Under the pieces are notes generated by a model. It had not been told where the DNA came from. It searched no databases and saw only the letters and a program-made list of their open reading frames with translations. From the NCBI RefSeq assembly GCF_003533305.1, contig NZ_DOEH01000029.1:1-33482 (forward strand): 33,482 bases of DNA. The letters are read 5' to 3'. A program made the translations under genes and the position numbers. Numbering within the stretch: position 1 is the stretch's first letter; each line of letters opens with the position of its first letter. Below are positions 19,302-30,196 of the stretch, piece after piece. The stretch comes from Providencia sp. (lineage in GTDB: Bacteria; Pseudomonadota; Gammaproteobacteria; Enterobacterales; Enterobacteriaceae).

Positions 19302-20714
19302 TTAAGCCAATTCCAGCACGGCGCTGCGCCATCTGATGTCTTCAGTTTGTTGACCAAACCACACAAGTTGATGATGTAATGCGGCGACCTCGCCAATAAC
19401 GATTAATGCGGGAGCAGGGGCTTGCTGCGCTAATGTATCCAATTCATGAAGTTGCCCCGTCACCACCTTCTGGTTACGCCTTGTCCCGCAACCAATAACA
19501 GCAATAGGTGTTTCTCGATCACGACCAAAGTGAATCAATTGCTGACTAATATTCGCCGCCTTGACCGTTCCCATATAAATAGCAAGAGTTTGATTTCCGC
19601 GAGAAAGCGCCTGCCAATCTAATTCGGCACCCTCATCGCGACAGTGACCGGTAATGAAAGTGATGCTTTGAGAATATTCACGATGAGTCAGCGGTATTCC
19701 CGCATAAGCAGTTGCACCAATTGCCGCCGTCACACCTGGCACTACTTGAAATGGAATACCGGCTTGAGCTGCAACTTGTAGCTCTTCCCCACCGCGCCCG
19801 AATACAAATGGGTCGCCACCTTTCAAGCGAACTACTTTTTTACCTTGCAGAGCATATTTAACGATCAATTCATTGGTTTCTTCTTGAGAAACCGAGTGAT
19901 TACCCGCGCGTTTACCGACACAAACTTTGTCAGCATCACGACGAACCAGTTCTAATATCTCTTCGCTAACCAAGTGGTCGTATAAAACCACATCAGCACT
20001 TTGTAAGACGCGTAAGCCTTTTAACGTTAACAAACCCGCATCACCTGGACCGGCGCCCACTAAAATAAGCTCTCCGCTGTTATCTTGCTGATAAAGCTGA
20101 CGTTCTAGTTGCTGTTCGGCTGCGCCCAATTGCCCATTTTCAACCAATGAAGCAAAGTGGCCACTAAAGCTTTTTTCCCAGAAACGTTTTCTTTCTCGTA
20201 AATTAGTTAAGGACTCTTTCACCTTGCCACGCCAACGGCCGGCAATTTCAGCCATTTTGCCTAAAGATGTCGGCAGCATAGTTTCCAATTTTTCTCTAAG
20301 AAGACGCGCTAATACCGGGGCTGTTCCGCCAGAGGAAATTGCGACAATAACGGGAGAACGATCAATAATGGATGGCACAATAAACGAGCACAGCGGTTGA
20401 TCATCAACGACGTTAGCAAAGATTTTTCGCTCATTTGCATCATGAAAAATTCTCTCATTCAATTTTCCATCATCCGTTGCAGCTATGACTAAATAAGCAT
20501 CATTTAAATGATGTGATTGATAGTCATGTTGCAGCCAAATAAATTTCTGTTGTTGATATTCTTGCTGTAACTGTGGACACAGCTCTGGAGATACAATAAC
20601 CAGTGCAGCATGAGCTTTCAGTAATAGCTCCGCCTTGCGAGCAGCCACAACACCACCGCCAATAAGTACGACTTTACGGGTTCGAAGATCCACAAATAAC
20701 GGTAAGTAATCCAT
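19302..20714 (-). CDS. cysG: Siroheme synthase CysG (trifunctional)
   Basis: This protein makes siroheme, the cofactor of CysI, from uroporphyrinogen III. The N-terminal half is the precorrin-2 dehydrogenase/ferrochelatase: a Rossmann [18 protein letters not shown], then [29 protein letters not shown] in pieces, with the Ser of AISSGGT expected to be phosphorylated. The C-terminal half is the methyltransferase: [48 protein letters not shown] and [12 protein letters not shown]. It has 470 residues from ATG 20714, whose MDYLPLF aligns with known starts; ATG 20723 adds three residues. In E. coli cysG lies with nirBD; here it opens the cysDNC operon, so cofactor and sulfate activation are made together. 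Confidence 0.5.
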   Translation of the reverse strand: MDYLPLFVDLRTRKVVLIGGGVVAARKAELLLKAHAALVIVSPELCPQLQQEYQQQKFIWLQHDYQSHHLNDAYLVIAATDDGKLNERIFHDANERKIFANVVDDQPLCSFIVPSIIDRSPVIVAISSGGTAPVLARLLREKLETMLPTSLGKMAEIAGRWRGKVKESLTNLRERKRFWEKSFSGHFASLVENGQLGAAEQQLERQLYQQDNSGELILVGAGPGDAGLLTLKGLRVLQSADVVLYDHLVSEEILELVRRDADKVCVGKRAGNHSVSQEETNELIVKYALQGKKVVRLKGGDPFVFGRGGEELQVAAQAGIPFQVVPGVTAAIGATAYAGIPLTHREYSQSITFITGHCRDEGAELDWQALSRGNQTLAIYMGTVKAANISQQLIHFGRDRETPIAVIGCGTRRNQKVVTGQLHELDTLAQQAPAPALIVIGEVAALHHQLVWFGQQTEDIRWRSAVLELA

Positions 20715-21051
20715 ATTGCTCATCCATAGTTATATGCTGTTATATATTTTTTTTATAAGTTAATTGATTTGACTATATGGCCTGAAGAGGCCGGTTTGAA
20801 ATGCCAAAAAATCATTACTTGTAACTCAAAAGCATAAGCAAATAAAAAATCATTAAGATCGGCTAAAAAACATTAAAATAGATAAAAAGAACAAACTAAT
20901 ATCAAATATCATCATTTCTTGATAATAAAAAAATCAATATAAAAAAAGAGATAACTTAATTTAGAAATACAACTATCTCTTTGTAATTAAACAAATATTA
21001 TTAATGATATATAAATTAGTAGATCGCCTGTAACAATAACCCTATTACAGA
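20715..21051. other. Spacer between cysH and cysG, no CRISPR
   Basis: This AT-rich stretch must hold the cysG promoter and probably CysB-binding DNA, which has no consensus I can place safely. In the cysG leader a small hairpin GGCC-TGAAGA-GGCC (20779-20792) is present. Behind cysH, two nested inverted repeats, AATTAGT/ACTAATT (21014-21020, 21051-21057) and CTGTAA/TTACAG (21028-21033, 21045-21050), could be a weak terminator without a U-tract. No repeats, cas genes or tRNA are seen. Confidence 0.5.
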
Positions 21052-21786
21052 CTAATTTTCATGAAGGCCACATTCACGTTTCAAACCAAAGAAACGTGTA
21101 TCTTCCTCACTCATTCCTGCTTCCCATTTTCGCGTCGTGTGGGTATCACCAACAGATAAATAACCTTGGTCCCATAAAGGATGATAAGGCAATTGATGCT
21201 GCGTTAAATATTCATAAACTTGCTTATTATTCCAATCAATCACAGGTAACAATTTAAAAATACCACGTCCAATTCCCAGCACACAGAGAGATGCTCGACT
21301 TGCCGACTGCTCTCGTCTTAGCCCTGAAAACCAACTTTCGGCTTGTAATTCCTGTAACGCTCTATCCATCGGCTCTACTTTATTCAATTGATTGTAACGC
21401 TCAATTCCTTCTATTCCTTGAGTCCATAGTTGCCCATGAATCGCTTCTTGCCACGCAGGTGATAGCGTCGAGCGATATACTTTTAAATTTAGCTTTAACC
21501 TATCAGTCAGCTGCTCAATAAATTGATAAGTTTCTGGAAATAAATACCCCGTATCCGTTAGTATTACAGGAATATCAGGCATGACCTGCGTCACCATATG
21601 CAAAGTCAATGCAGCTTGAATACCAAAACTTGAACTCAACACAAACTCTGTCGGTAAATATTCAGCTGCCCACTCAATACGTTGTAGAGCACTCATCGAT
21701 TCCAACTGCACATTGAATGCAGATAAATTTTGAATCTGCTGCTCTTTACTTAAATTTTGTATTTCAGCTAATTGAAGCCGAGTCAT
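21052..21786 (-). CDS. cysH: Phosphoadenosine phosphosulfate (PAPS) reductase
   Basis: The 244-residue protein reduces PAPS to sulfite with thioredoxin. Its PP-loop-like part is [18 protein letters not shown], followed by [16 protein letters not shown], and [13 protein letters not shown]. The catalytic cysteine is Cys239 in the C-terminal KRECGLHE, at the same position as in E. coli. It lacks the paired cysteines of iron-sulfur APS reductases, so PAPS, not APS, is the substrate, in line with cysC. The start overlaps the cysI stop (ATGA), and AAGGAGG precedes it. It is the last gene of cysJIH. Confidence 0.5.
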   Translation of the reverse strand: MTRLQLAEIQNLSKEQQIQNLSAFNVQLESMSALQRIEWAAEYLPTEFVLSSSFGIQAALTLHMVTQVMPDIPVILTDTGYLFPETYQFIEQLTDRLKLNLKVYRSTLSPAWQEAIHGQLWTQGIEGIERYNQLNKVEPMDRALQELQAESWFSGLRREQSASRASLCVLGIGRGIFKLLPVIDWNNKQVYEYLTQHQLPYHPLWDQGYLSVGDTHTTRKWEAGMSEEDTRFFGLKRECGLHEN

Positions 21787-23528
21787 ACCGCCTCCTTGAC
21801 CTCATAAAAATCAACTGCGGAATTGAGCACAGGCTTCACAATACCGGAACGAATAACAAAATCGCCAAATCCTTCCTCTGCTTGCCGCTCTTTAGCCCAA
21901 CGTCCGATGAGTTCGTCTAAAATAGATAAAATTTCCGCACTGGTAATATTTTCACGAAATAATCGAGGAATACGTGTTCCAATACGATTACCGCCTAAAT
22001 GCAGGTTATACCTATCCATAGCTTTACCAACTAGCCCCACTTCTGCCAACATTGCGCGACCACAGCCATTTGGACAACCCGTAATACGTAGAACAATATG
22101 TTCATCCGCAACATGATGGAATGCCATTATTTTTTCGATATCGTCCGTAAAGGCAGGTAAAAAGCGCTCAGCCTCTGCCATTGCTAATGGACAAGTCGGA
22201 AATGATACGCAAGCCATTGAATTTTCACGTTGGTGACTAATACCGTCACTCATTAATCCATGAGAACGCGCGATTTGTTCAATCAACGCTTTATCTTCTT
22301 CAGGCACACCCGCCACAATTAAATTTTGGTTTGCCGTTAAACGAAAATCCCCTTTATGAATACGAGCAATCTCTGCGACTCCAGTCTTTAGCGGCTTATC
22401 CTCCGTATCAATTAATCGACCATTTTCAATAAATAGAGTTAAATGCCAGCGATTATCAATACCTTTTAACCAACCAATTTTGTCGCCACGATCAGTAAAT
22501 TCATAAGGCTTGATAGGTTCAAAGATCACCCCAGAACGCCTTTCAACCTCAGCTTTAAATGTCTCAACACCAACACGCTCAAGGGTATATTTGGTTTTCG
22601 CATTTTTGCGTTCTGTTCTATTTCCCCAATCACGCTGCGTAGTCACAATCGCTTGTGCAATCGCTAATGTTTTATCCAATGGAATAAAACCAAACTCACT
22701 GGCTAGACGAGGGAATGTCGCCGTATCGCCATGAGTCATCGCCAACCCGCCCCCCACAAGGACGTTAAAGCCAATGAGTTCACCCTCTTTGGCAATAGCG
22801 ATAAAATTCATATCGTTTGCATGAAGATCCACATCATTCAAAGGCGGGATCACCACCGTAGTTTTAAATTTACGAGGTAAATACGTTTGTCCGAGTATCG
22901 GCTCTTCATCCGTGGTCACGATTTTTTCTTTATCGAGCCATATCTCTGCATAGGCTGTAGTGCGAGGCAAAAGATGCTCAGAGATTTTTTTCGCCCATTC
23001 ATACGCTTGCTGATGCAGTTCTGACTGAACAGGATTTGAAGTACAAAGCACATTACGGTTAACATCATTGGCGGTCGCTAAGGCATCCAGCCCAACATGG
23101 TTTAGCATTTGGTGAGCGGGTTTCACATCCCCTTTTAAAATCCCATGAAATTGGAATGTTTGTCGGTTAGTGATGCGAACACTGCCATATAATGTGTGTT
23201 CTGTTGCAAATTGGTCAATATCAAGCCATTGCTTAGGTGAAATGATTCCACCCGGCAAACGACAACGCAACATCATCGCATGACGCGGCTCTAATTTTTG
23301 CTCGACACGTTCCGCACGAATATCACGATCGTCTTGCTGATACATGCCATGAAAGCGGATCAATAAAAAATTATCCCCCTCAAAGCCACCCGTTAAACCA
23401 TTTTTCAAATCGTCTTTGATAGTGCCACGCAAATAATTACTATTTACTTTCATACGTTCACTATCGGCAAGTTTACCTTCAACAACTAAGGGCTTATCTT
23501 GTAAGGATTTTTCTTGTTCATTGCTCAT
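21783..23528 (-). CDS. cysI: Sulfite reductase [NADPH] hemoprotein beta-component
   Basis: CysI performs the six-electron reduction of sulfite to sulfide on a siroheme coupled to a [4Fe-4S] cluster. The four cluster cysteines are Cys440 and Cys446 ([16 protein letters not shown]) and Cys485 and Cys489 ([15 protein letters not shown]). Substrate and siroheme arginines are likely in [12 protein letters not shown] and [16 protein letters not shown]. It has 581 residues compared with 570 in E. coli. Two ferredoxin-like halves are visible. The start overlaps the last base of the cysJ stop (TAATG), with GAGGG about ten bases upstream. It depends on CysG for siroheme and on CysJ for electrons. Confidence 0.5.
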   Translation of the reverse strand: MSNEQEKSLQDKPLVVEGKLADSERMKVNSNYLRGTIKDDLKNGLTGGFEGDNFLLIRFHGMYQQDDRDIRAERVEQKLEPRHAMMLRCRLPGGIISPKQWLDIDQFATEHTLYGSVRITNRQTFQFHGILKGDVKPAHQMLNHVGLDALATANDVNRNVLCTSNPVQSELHQQAYEWAKKISEHLLPRTTAYAEIWLDKEKIVTTDEEPILGQTYLPRKFKTTVVIPPLNDVDLHANDMNFIAIAKEGELIGFNVLVGGGLAMTHGDTATFPRLASEFGFIPLDKTLAIAQAIVTTQRDWGNRTERKNAKTKYTLERVGVETFKAEVERRSGVIFEPIKPYEFTDRGDKIGWLKGIDNRWHLTLFIENGRLIDTEDKPLKTGVAEIARIHKGDFRLTANQNLIVAGVPEEDKALIEQIARSHGLMSDGISHQRENSMACVSFPTCPLAMAEAERFLPAFTDDIEKIMAFHHVADEHIVLRITGCPNGCGRAMLAEVGLVGKAMDRYNLHLGGNRIGTRIPRLFRENITSAEILSILDELIGRWAKERQAEEGFGDFVIRSGIVKPVLNSAVDFYEVKEAV

Positions 23529-25333
23529 TAATAAACATCCCTCTGATAACGGCGCGTCACACGCAGCTCACTTAAAAATTCATCAGCTTGCTCGCTATCC
23601 ATGCTTCCATACTGACTGATGATATCCAATAAAGCCTGTTCTACATCTTTTGCCATACGGTTGGCATCACCACAGACGTAAATATGGGCACCTTGTTCTA
23701 GCCAGTCCCACACCTCTTTACCTTGTTCCCGCAACTTATCTTGTACATAGATTTTTTGAGCCTGATCTCGTGACCAAGCGAGTGAAATGCGAGTTAGCAA
23801 ACCATCTTTAACGTAGCGTTGCCACTCGACTTGATAGAGAAAATCATCAACAAAATGTGGATTACCAAAAAACAGCCAATTTTTACCCGTTGCGCCGTCG
23901 TTATCTCTTTGCTGTAAAAAGGCGCGAAAAGGCGCGATCCCCGTTCCTGGCCCTATCATGATAACGGGTTTAGATTCATCACTTGGCAAACGAAAATTAT
24001 CATTGTGTTCAATGAAAACACGTAATTCATCACCTTCATTCAAGCGATCAGCTAAAAAGCCAGAAGCACCGCCAGTACGTGCTTTTCCATCAATGTCATA
24101 GCGAACAACACCGACAGTTGCATGTACTTCATCTTCTGACTCTGCTTGTGATGATGAAATTGAATATAAACGCGGTGTTAATGGACGCAGGAGATCAACA
24201 AACTCTTGAGCCGTTGGTTGTGCCGCAGCTTGGCGAACCATATCCACAATCGGCATTGTTTGCGCATAATGTAAGATGGCTTTTTTATCGCTAATCAGTG
24301 CTAGAAGTGCATCATCCTTAGACAATTGCGCATATTTTTCGACAATAAGATGCGTATTTTGAGTTAACTCTAATTGGTAAATTAATGCATCACGTAAAGA
24401 ATGACGTTGCTTGCCAATAAAAACGTCTTCATCGCCTTGTAACCACAATAATGCCACCAGCTCATCCACTAATGCTGGATCATTATCAAACCATACACCA
24501 AGTGAATCACCCGGTTGATAACGTAAGCCTGAATCACCCAAATCAATCTCAATATGCCTAACATCTTTTTGAGAATCACGACTGGTTATTTTTTGATTAC
24601 TGAGTAATGACGCAGTTAACGGTGCAGTTTTACTATAAGGTGATGAATGAATTTCATTCACGCTCCCTGCTTGCGTCGTCAATAATTGGCTTGCACTTTG
24701 CGCCGGCACTCTTGCTTTTAGTATCTGAGTTAAATTATCGACCCACTCATCAGCAATAGCTTGATATTCTACATCTGCATCAATCCGCTCAAGCAATGAC
24801 GTTGCACCTAACTGAGCGAGTTGATTGTCAAAATCTTTTCCTGCTTGGCAGAATTTTTCATAAGAAGAGTCACCAAGCGCAAAAATGGCGTAGCATGTTT
24901 CTGCTAAATTTGGCGCTTTCTTTGAATAAAGATATTTATACAAAGAAACAGCTTCTTCAGCAGGCTCCCCTTCACCTTGGGTCGACGCGACTATCACAAG
25001 CAACTTTTCTTTATCTATCTGTTTAAATTTATAGTCACCTGCATTTACCAAGTTAACGTTAATTTTTTCATTAATTAATCGCTCTCTAAGTTGTTCAGAT
25101 AAACGGCGGGCATTACCTGTTTGCGAGGCTGAAATAATAGTGACCGTTTCTTCAGGTGCGATAGGTGCATTGGCAGCTGTATCAACGCTTGGCGTTTGAT
25201 TTACCATTCCCCACAAATAACCCGACAACCAAGCTAGCTGATGAGATGAAAAATCATCTACCGCAGTCTGTAAACGCGTAAGTTGCTCTACCGATACAGG
25301 CAATGCTGATATCGGGGACTGTTTTTTCGTCAT
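23528..25333 (-). CDS. cysJ: Sulfite reductase [NADPH] flavoprotein alpha-component
   Basis: CysJ passes electrons from NADPH through FAD and FMN to CysI. It has 601 residues (599 in E. coli). The flavodoxin domain is at ~65-205 ([50 protein letters not shown]). The FAD domain carries [27 protein letters not shown] and [11 protein letters not shown]. The NADPH domain has [35 protein letters not shown] and [17 protein letters not shown], ending RRYQRDVY as in the family. It is the first gene of cysJIH, so the promoter lies in 25334-25658; CysB control is expected from relatives. Confidence 0.5.
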   Translation of the reverse strand: MTKKQSPISALPVSVEQLTRLQTAVDDFSSHQLAWLSGYLWGMVNQTPSVDTAANAPIAPEETVTIISASQTGNARRLSEQLRERLINEKINVNLVNAGDYKFKQIDKEKLLVIVASTQGEGEPAEEAVSLYKYLYSKKAPNLAETCYAIFALGDSSYEKFCQAGKDFDNQLAQLGATSLLERIDADVEYQAIADEWVDNLTQILKARVPAQSASQLLTTQAGSVNEIHSSPYSKTAPLTASLLSNQKITSRDSQKDVRHIEIDLGDSGLRYQPGDSLGVWFDNDPALVDELVALLWLQGDEDVFIGKQRHSLRDALIYQLELTQNTHLIVEKYAQLSKDDALLALISDKKAILHYAQTMPIVDMVRQAAAQPTAQEFVDLLRPLTPRLYSISSSQAESEDEVHATVGVVRYDIDGKARTGGASGFLADRLNEGDELRVFIEHNDNFRLPSDESKPVIMIGPGTGIAPFRAFLQQRDNDGATGKNWLFFGNPHFVDDFLYQVEWQRYVKDGLLTRISLAWSRDQAQKIYVQDKLREQGKEVWDWLEQGAHIYVCGDANRMAKDVEQALLDIISQYGSMDSEQADEFLSELRVTRRYQRDVY

Positions 25334-25658
25334 TATCCTTTAACCTCAGAATTACTCATCATTGAATATGACCCAAATAATTAAGTTGCATTAACCCGCA
25401 AGTTCCACCATCAACTTAAAAAATTTATAACTTGTTGTTTATTTTTTATCTTTAAAATTTAGGTTTTGGACAAACAGGTTATAACAACCCATGATATTGA
25501 TATAAGACACTCTAGCCATATCTAATAGCTAAAAAGCCTAAAGACTATATTCGATGATTGATATCGATAAAAAAGGTTAGTAATAATTTGGCAAATAAAG
25601 ATATTTTGAAGGGAAATTACCGTACAATGCGCTATTTATTATCAATGAGAAGACATTT
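25334..25658. promoter_or_regulatory. Divergent promoter region cysJ / queD
   Basis: This is a 325-base AT-rich spacer with no gene. For queD a -10-like TACAAT lies at 25623-25628, 17 bases after a weak GATATT, and the surrounding GTACAATGCGC is shaped like the enterobacterial queD promoter. Around 25478-25490, GGTTATAACAACC contains the palindrome GTTATAAC, a possible regulator site for cysJ; a CysB site is expected but I cannot assign it. No preQ1 riboswitch is seen. Confidence 0.5.
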
Positions 25659-26024
25659 ATGAGCACAACAATCTATAAGGATTTCACTTTTGAAGCGGCG
25701 CACAAGCTTCCTCATGTTCCAGAAGGTCATAAGTGTGGTCGCCTCCATGGTCATTCTTTCATGGTACGTTTAGAAATTACAGGGGAAGTTGATGCCTATA
25801 GCGGTTGGATTATTGATTTTTCTGACGTCAAAAAAGTGTTTAAACCTATTTTAGAGCAACTCGATCACCATTATCTGAATGATATTACCGGACTTGAAAA
25901 TCCAACCAGCGAAGTGCTTTCCCGTTGGATTTGGCTACAAACTAAACCTCTATTGCCACAATTAAGCGCAGTGACTGTCAAAGAAACCTGCACTGCGGGT
26001 TGTATCTATCGCGGTGAAAATTAG
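25659..26024 (+). CDS. queD: 6-carboxy-5,6,7,8-tetrahydropterin synthase QueD
   Basis: The 121-residue enzyme of the 6-pyruvoyl-tetrahydropterin synthase fold makes 6-carboxytetrahydropterin from 7,8-dihydroneopterin triphosphate, the first dedicated step to queuosine. Zinc ligands are His15 (FEAAHKLP), His30 and His32 in CGRLHGHSF, with catalytic Cys26. [22 protein letters not shown] and the glutamate in VKETCTAGC complete the site. GAGAAG precedes ATG 25659. QueE, which takes the product, is encoded 250 bases on but on the opposite strand. Confidence 0.5.
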   Translation: MSTTIYKDFTFEAAHKLPHVPEGHKCGRLHGHSFMVRLEITGEVDAYSGWIIDFSDVKKVFKPILEQLDHHYLNDITGLENPTSEVLSRWIWLQTKPLLPQLSAVTVKETCTAGCIYRGEN

Positions 26025-26150
26025 TTTTAATGAAATAAGCTAACTCAAAAAATACAGAGATAAAACTATCTATATAAGCATAGTGCTAAATAACAAACCT
26101 TTATTTCTCAAAATAAAAACCAATTTTTTCATTATAAAATCATTATTCTA

Positions 26151-26265
26151 AATAGTTCGAGTTATAGCAAGGCGGCAAGTGAAACTAAGCCCTGGGAGCA
26201 TACAATAAGTATGTGACTAGGGTTAGTTTCGCGTAGCCAACATCCCTATAACTCGAAATATGACG
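26151..26265. repeat. ERIC-type intergenic palindromic repeat
   Basis: This is an imperfect palindrome of ~115 bases bounded by the perfect 12-bp inverted ends TTCGAGTTATAG (26156-26167) and CTATAACTCGAA (26246-26257). Internal segments (AAGGCGGCAAGTGA, AAGTATGTGACTAGGGTTAG, TAGCCAAC and the tail AATATGACG) follow the enterobacterial ERIC consensus as I remember it. It is non-coding, sits between the convergent queD and queE, and would form a long hairpin in either transcript. Confidence 0.5.
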
Positions 26266-26276
26266 AACAACAAGAA

Positions 26277-26948
26277 TTAGGGGATAGCTAAATACTTATG
26301 CGTCTGAATTGATAGCCGCCAATTACGCTCAATACAGGTATCAATACACAATTTTGTCGCCGAGGCCTTTTGGCTAATTGGCTGTAGTGCAACTACAGGC
26401 GGAGTTTCTAGTGTTCTCATAGCCAGTAATTCATCTAGTGCTTGGATATCTTTTTCCCTTGCTACGGGGTGTTTTATTTCATTAGCTCGATTTACTGCCT
26501 GCTTTAATACTTTTAAGCCACCTTTCATACCCACTTTTGGAGAAACAGTCACCCATGTATTATCTGAGCATTGAATTGGATATGTCCCGCTGGTTTCTAT
26601 TTGACATTGATAGCCATTTAATTCGAGCTCGTTCGTTAGCAGCGTTAAATCATAAATACAGGGTTCACCTCCCGTAATAACAATATGTTTAGCGCTATAT
26701 TTTTTCTCTCTCATCAAATCTATCAATGTATTTGTATCCGACATTGCCCACTCATCGCTATCTAGCGTTTTTAATGCAATGTCACCAAGTGTCGTTTCTT
26801 TACTTGGATCTTTTTCCCACGTCTGTTTTGTATCGCACCAACTACATCCCACTGGACAGCCTTGCAAACGAATAAAAACAGCCGGAACACCAGTAAAAAC
26901 GCCTTCTCCCTGTAATGTTTGAAAGATTTCATTAATTGGGTATTTCAT
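26277..26948 (-). CDS. queE: 7-carboxy-7-deazaguanine synthase QueE
   Basis: The 223-residue radical-SAM enzyme rearranges 6-carboxytetrahydropterin to 7-carboxy-7-deazaguanine for queuosine. The cluster cysteines are Cys31, Cys35 and Cys38 in QGCPVGCSWCDT, the same spacing as E. coli. It starts MKYPINEIFQTLQGEGVFTG and has IVITGGEPCIYDL and IETSGTYPI, with VSPKVGMKGG further on and IQTHKYLAIP at the end. The frame is open ten codons upstream to 26978, but AGGTG five bases before ATG 26948 and the length match fix the start. Confidence 0.5.
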   Translation of the reverse strand: MKYPINEIFQTLQGEGVFTGVPAVFIRLQGCPVGCSWCDTKQTWEKDPSKETTLGDIALKTLDSDEWAMSDTNTLIDLMREKKYSAKHIVITGGEPCIYDLTLLTNELELNGYQCQIETSGTYPIQCSDNTWVTVSPKVGMKGGLKVLKQAVNRANEIKHPVAREKDIQALDELLAMRTLETPPVVALQPISQKASATKLCIDTCIERNWRLSIQTHKYLAIP

Positions 26949-27125
26949 ATCACACCTAAAATAGTTAATAAGGGGCACATTATATTGCAGATATCTATCT
27001 CATGAACAAGGCACTTTGTGATAATGTAGCAACCTTGAGCTTAATAAAGTACGTCTAGTTCAATAAACGAAACCGAAACAATATTCGGTGCAATAACTAG
27101 TGCTAAGGCAAAGACAGGAAAAGAT

Positions 27126-28508
27126 ATGCAAAGTAGTGAACAAAATCAACTCAGAAAGGGACTGAGTGTCAGGCACATTCGCTTTATGGCTTTAGGGTCA
27201 GCGATCGGAACCGGTTTATTTTATGGTTCTGCATCTGCAATTCAAGCAGCAGGGCCTGCAGTGTTGATTGCCTATATGGTCGGCGGTGCCGCTGTATTTA
27301 TGGTAATGCGAGCGCTTGGTGAAATGGCGGTCCATAATCCAGTTCCAGGCTCTTTCTCCCATTATGCAAGCCATTACATGGGGCCATTAGCGGGCTTCTT
27401 AACAGGCTGGAATTATATTTTTGAAATGCTAGTCGTATGCTTAGCCGATATTACTGCTTTTGGTATGTATATGGGATTCTGGTTCCCTGATGTGGACCAA
27501 TGGATATGGGTATTAAGTATTGTACTATTTATAGGCGCACTCAATTTATGCCATGTTAAAATTTTCGGTGAAATGGAGTTTTGGCTATCCATAATAAAAG
27601 TCAGCGCTATTATTGCCATGATCGTTGGCGGTGCTTTCTTAATGTTCTACGGATTTGGTAAAGAAACAGACCATGCCGTTGGCATTCAGAACCTCTGGCA
27701 ACATGGTGGTTTCATGCCGAATGGTATTGAAGGCGTTATTGCCTCACTCGCCATTGTAATGTTTGCTTTTGGTGGTATTGAAGTTATTGGTATTACTGCT
27801 AGCGAAGCGCAAGATCCAGAAAAAACAATTCCTAAAGCCATTAATGCCGTACCAGTCCGTATTCTATTATTCTATGGATTAACCTTATTTATATTGATGT
27901 GTATTTATCCATGGAACCAAGTTGGTCAAAATGGTAGCCCATTTGTACAAATATTCTCCAGTCTAAATATTTCTTCTGCGGCGAATATCTTAAATGTTGT
28001 CGTTATAACCGCAGCCATTTCGGCCATTAACAGTGATATTTTTGGTGCAGGTCGAATGATGTATGGTATGGCGCAAGATAGACAAGCACCAAAAATATTT
28101 ACTAAACTGACTCGCAATGGCGTGCCATGGGTTACTGTACTCGTAATGTCAGTTGTTATGCTGCTTGGCGTATATCTAAACTTTTTATTACCTGAGAAAA
28201 TTTTCGTTATCATTGCGTCCATCGCAACCTTCGCGACAGTCTGGGTTTGGCTGATGATATTGCTTTCACAAGTTGCAATGCGTCGCCAAATGAGCAAAGA
28301 AGAAGTGAAAAAGCTAAAATTCCCGATTCCTTTTTGGCCTATCGGGCCTGCAATCACCATTGCATTTATGGTCTTTGTCATCGCACTATTAGGCTTTTTT
28401 AAAGATACGCAAATTGCGTTAATTGTTGGATTTGCTTGGGTGGCAATACTCAGCATCGCTTTCTTATTCATGAGAATATTTCAGAAAAATAAAAGTGAGC
28501 AAAATTAA
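27126..28508 (+). CDS. proY: ProY-like amino-acid permease (APC family)
   Basis: The 460-residue inner-membrane transporter has twelve hydrophobic segments. It resembles E. coli ProY throughout as I recall it: [20 protein letters not shown] with [92 protein letters not shown] and [16 protein letters not shown]. Substrate specificity cannot be read from sequence; ProY itself is only loosely tied to proline. It converges on the methionine gamma-lyase operon, so uptake of methionine or another sulfur amino acid is a tempting alternative. AGGA lies seven bases before ATG 27126. The promoter is in the 177-base gap with queE. Confidence 0.5.
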   Translation: MQSSEQNQLRKGLSVRHIRFMALGSAIGTGLFYGSASAIQAAGPAVLIAYMVGGAAVFMVMRALGEMAVHNPVPGSFSHYASHYMGPLAGFLTGWNYIFEMLVVCLADITAFGMYMGFWFPDVDQWIWVLSIVLFIGALNLCHVKIFGEMEFWLSIIKVSAIIAMIVGGAFLMFYGFGKETDHAVGIQNLWQHGGFMPNGIEGVIASLAIVMFAFGGIEVIGITASEAQDPEKTIPKAINAVPVRILLFYGLTLFILMCIYPWNQVGQNGSPFVQIFSSLNISSAANILNVVVITAAISAINSDIFGAGRMMYGMAQDRQAPKIFTKLTRNGVPWVTVLVMSVVMLLGVYLNFLLPEKIFVIIASIATFATVWVWLMILLSQVAMRRQMSKEEVKKLKFPIPFWPIGPAITIAFMVFVIALLGFFKDTQIALIVGFAWVAILSIAFLFMRIFQKNKSEQN

Positions 28509-28546
28509 ACTATTATCACGCTAGCAAAATAGTATTTAAACCATTT

Positions 28547-28584
28547 AAATGCCCTATATTAATAAAAATATGGGGCATTTTTTA
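28547..28584. terminator. Terminator between the permease gene and megL
   Basis: The stem AAATGCCCTATAT (28547-28559) pairs with ATATGGGGCATTT (28568-28580) with one G-U wobble and an 8-base loop, followed on the plus strand by further T. It ends the permease message and, with a poorer tail, may also stop megL transcription from the other side. Confidence 0.5.
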
Positions 28585-28587
28585 TCA

Positions 28588-29775
28588 TTAATGCGCTAAC
28601 GCTTGTTTAAGGTCCGCGACTAAATCATCAACATTTTCTAAGCCAATTGAGAGCCGAATAAGGCCATCACTAATCCCATATTGCTGTCTTTCTTCTGCAG
28701 AATAAGTCGAATGAGTCATACTCGCTGGATGTTGAGCCAATGATTCACAATCACCTAAACTTACAGCTCGAGAAAATAAATTAAGCTGATTTAAAAAGCG
28801 TTTACCTGCCTCAATCCCCCCCTTTAACTCAAACGCTATCATGCCACCTGCTAACCGCATTTGTTTTTTAACCAATTGATATTGCTCAAAGCTCTCAAGA
28901 CCAGGATACATAACATGATCAACCTCTGGATGAGAGTCAAGATACTTAGCAACAAGCATGGCATTCTCAACAATACGATCCATCCGTATAGGGAGCGTTT
29001 TCATTCCCCTAAGAACTAAATTCGCATCATGAGGAGATAAACATGCCCCCGTCATATCCTTTAAGCCAACTAATCGAATCTGTTTTGCTATCTCTGCAGT
29101 CGTGACAGCAGCTCCCGCCATGACATCACCATGTCCATTCATATACTTAGTCAAAGAATGGAGCACGACATCAGCACCCAAAACGAGCGGTTTCTGGATG
29201 TAAGGCGTACAGTAAGTATTATCGACAACAACTATAATATTATGCTGATGCGCGATTTCGCTTACGACTTTGATATCGACTAAACGCATATTGGGATTTG
29301 CTGGAGATTCAAAAAAAATCATCTTCGTTTTGTCGGTTATTTGTTGTTCAACCTGATGAGGGTCACTCATATCAATATGGCGAACGTTAACACCAAAACG
29401 TGCAAGCCCATGATGGAAAAAAGCATAGGTACAACCATACACTGTCATATCAACTAAGAGCTCGTCTCCCGGATTTAGCAGTGACCAAAAAGTTGAAGTA
29501 ATTGCGCCCATTCCTGACGAAAAAACGACAGCAGCCTCACCTTCTTCTAAATCCGCAATTCGTTTCTCCAACAAATTCAATGTAGGATTATTAATTCGGG
29601 TATAAATATATCCTTCCCTATCCCCACTGAAACATGCGGCCCCCTCTTCTACACTACTAAATACATAAGTAGATGTTTGATATATCGGTGATGCCAATGC
29701 GCCTAAATTTTCATTCTGACTATAATGACTATGTATTATTCGAGTTTCAAAAGCACTTACTTTATCTAAATTCAT
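28588..29775 (-). CDS. megL: Methionine gamma-lyase
   Basis: The 395-residue PLP enzyme splits L-methionine into methanethiol, 2-oxobutyrate and ammonia; such enzymes also act on homocysteine and, less well, on cysteine to give H2S. Lys210 (LHSLTKYMNGHGD) binds PLP. The features that separate it from cystathionine lyases are present: Tyr113 and Cys115 in DMTVYGCTYAFFHHG, and Lys239-Asp240 in VGLKDMTGA, matching Cys116, Lys240 and Asp241 of the Pseudomonas enzyme. Other family blocks are YIYTRINNPT, VVFSSGMGAI, VVDNTYCTPYIQKPL and SLGDCESLAQHPASMTHS. GGAGGTGGT directly precedes the ATG. It is the third gene of an operon with the DUF1641 and SQR-like genes, 15 bases behind the former. Confidence 0.5.
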   Translation of the reverse strand: MNLDKVSAFETRIIHSHYSQNENLGALASPIYQTSTYVFSSVEEGAACFSGDREGYIYTRINNPTLNLLEKRIADLEEGEAAVVFSSGMGAITSTFWSLLNPGDELLVDMTVYGCTYAFFHHGLARFGVNVRHIDMSDPHQVEQQITDKTKMIFFESPANPNMRLVDIKVVSEIAHQHNIIVVVDNTYCTPYIQKPLVLGADVVLHSLTKYMNGHGDVMAGAAVTTAEIAKQIRLVGLKDMTGACLSPHDANLVLRGMKTLPIRMDRIVENAMLVAKYLDSHPEVDHVMYPGLESFEQYQLVKKQMRLAGGMIAFELKGGIEAGKRFLNQLNLFSRAVSLGDCESLAQHPASMTHSTYSAEERQQYGISDGLIRLSIGLENVDDLVADLKQALAH

Positions 29776-29790
29776 ACCACCTCCAAAAAA

Positions 29791-30183
29791 TTACCGCTCC
29801 TTGGTCTGAGATAATCGAGAACCAACAATTTGTAATGTTCTTAAAACGGTACTAATTCCACGCAATGTATCTGGATCTTTTAATAAACTATATACTGAAC
29901 GAAAATTATGGGATTTATCATCATAGACCGCTTCCATTTTTGCCATATTATAAGCGGTACTAAACTCCCAGACCGGGGTCAATGTATCCTCAAAAGCATT
30001 AGAGAGTTTTTCTACTGTACCTGCATCCAAAATATCGACCATATCAGATACTAAAGAAAGTAAATCAACGATATTATCTAAACGTTTCAACTGTAATAGT
30101 GGTGCAATTTTTTCGGCAAAATGTTCGCCTGATTCAGAGCTAAGTAACTCTATCAATTTTGTTTGCGGATTATCATTAGACAT
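29791..30183 (-). CDS. DUF1641 protein, probable partner of the SQR-like flavoprotein
   Basis: The small 130-residue soluble protein is mostly helical. It matches the DUF1641 pattern: KLIELLSSE, a leucine-rich amphipathic middle (LLQLKRLDNIVDLLSLVSDM, VDILDAGTVEKL) and the C-terminal DPDTLRGISTVLRTLQIVG. No cysteines, no histidine cluster and no membrane segment are seen. The biochemical function is unknown. DUF1641 genes are often next to sulfide:quinone-reductase-like flavoproteins, as here (13 bases after the upstream gene), so a subunit or an adaptor for the flavoprotein is the natural guess. GGAAAA is about four bases before the ATG. Confidence 0.5.
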   Translation of the reverse strand: MSNDNPQTKLIELLSSESGEHFAEKIAPLLQLKRLDNIVDLLSLVSDMVDILDAGTVEKLSNAFEDTLTPVWEFSTAYNMAKMEAVYDDKSHNFRSVYSLLKDPDTLRGISTVLRTLQIVGSRLSQTKER

Positions 30184-30196
30184 AATTATTTTCCTA

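Noticed and set aside
20715..21051. CRISPR-cas, expected near cysH in some relatives
   Set aside because: The spacer has no regularly spaced repeats and no coding frame for Cas proteins.
25334..25658. preQ1 riboswitch before queD
   Set aside because: No preQ1-I hairpin with A-rich tail was found close to the queD ribosome site; the pathway is not usually controlled that way in this group.
27926..28471. Long minus-strand open frame (181 codons) opposite the permease gene
   Set aside because: It mirrors the permease reading frame, has no ribosome site and no family pattern; a product of codon bias on the other strand.
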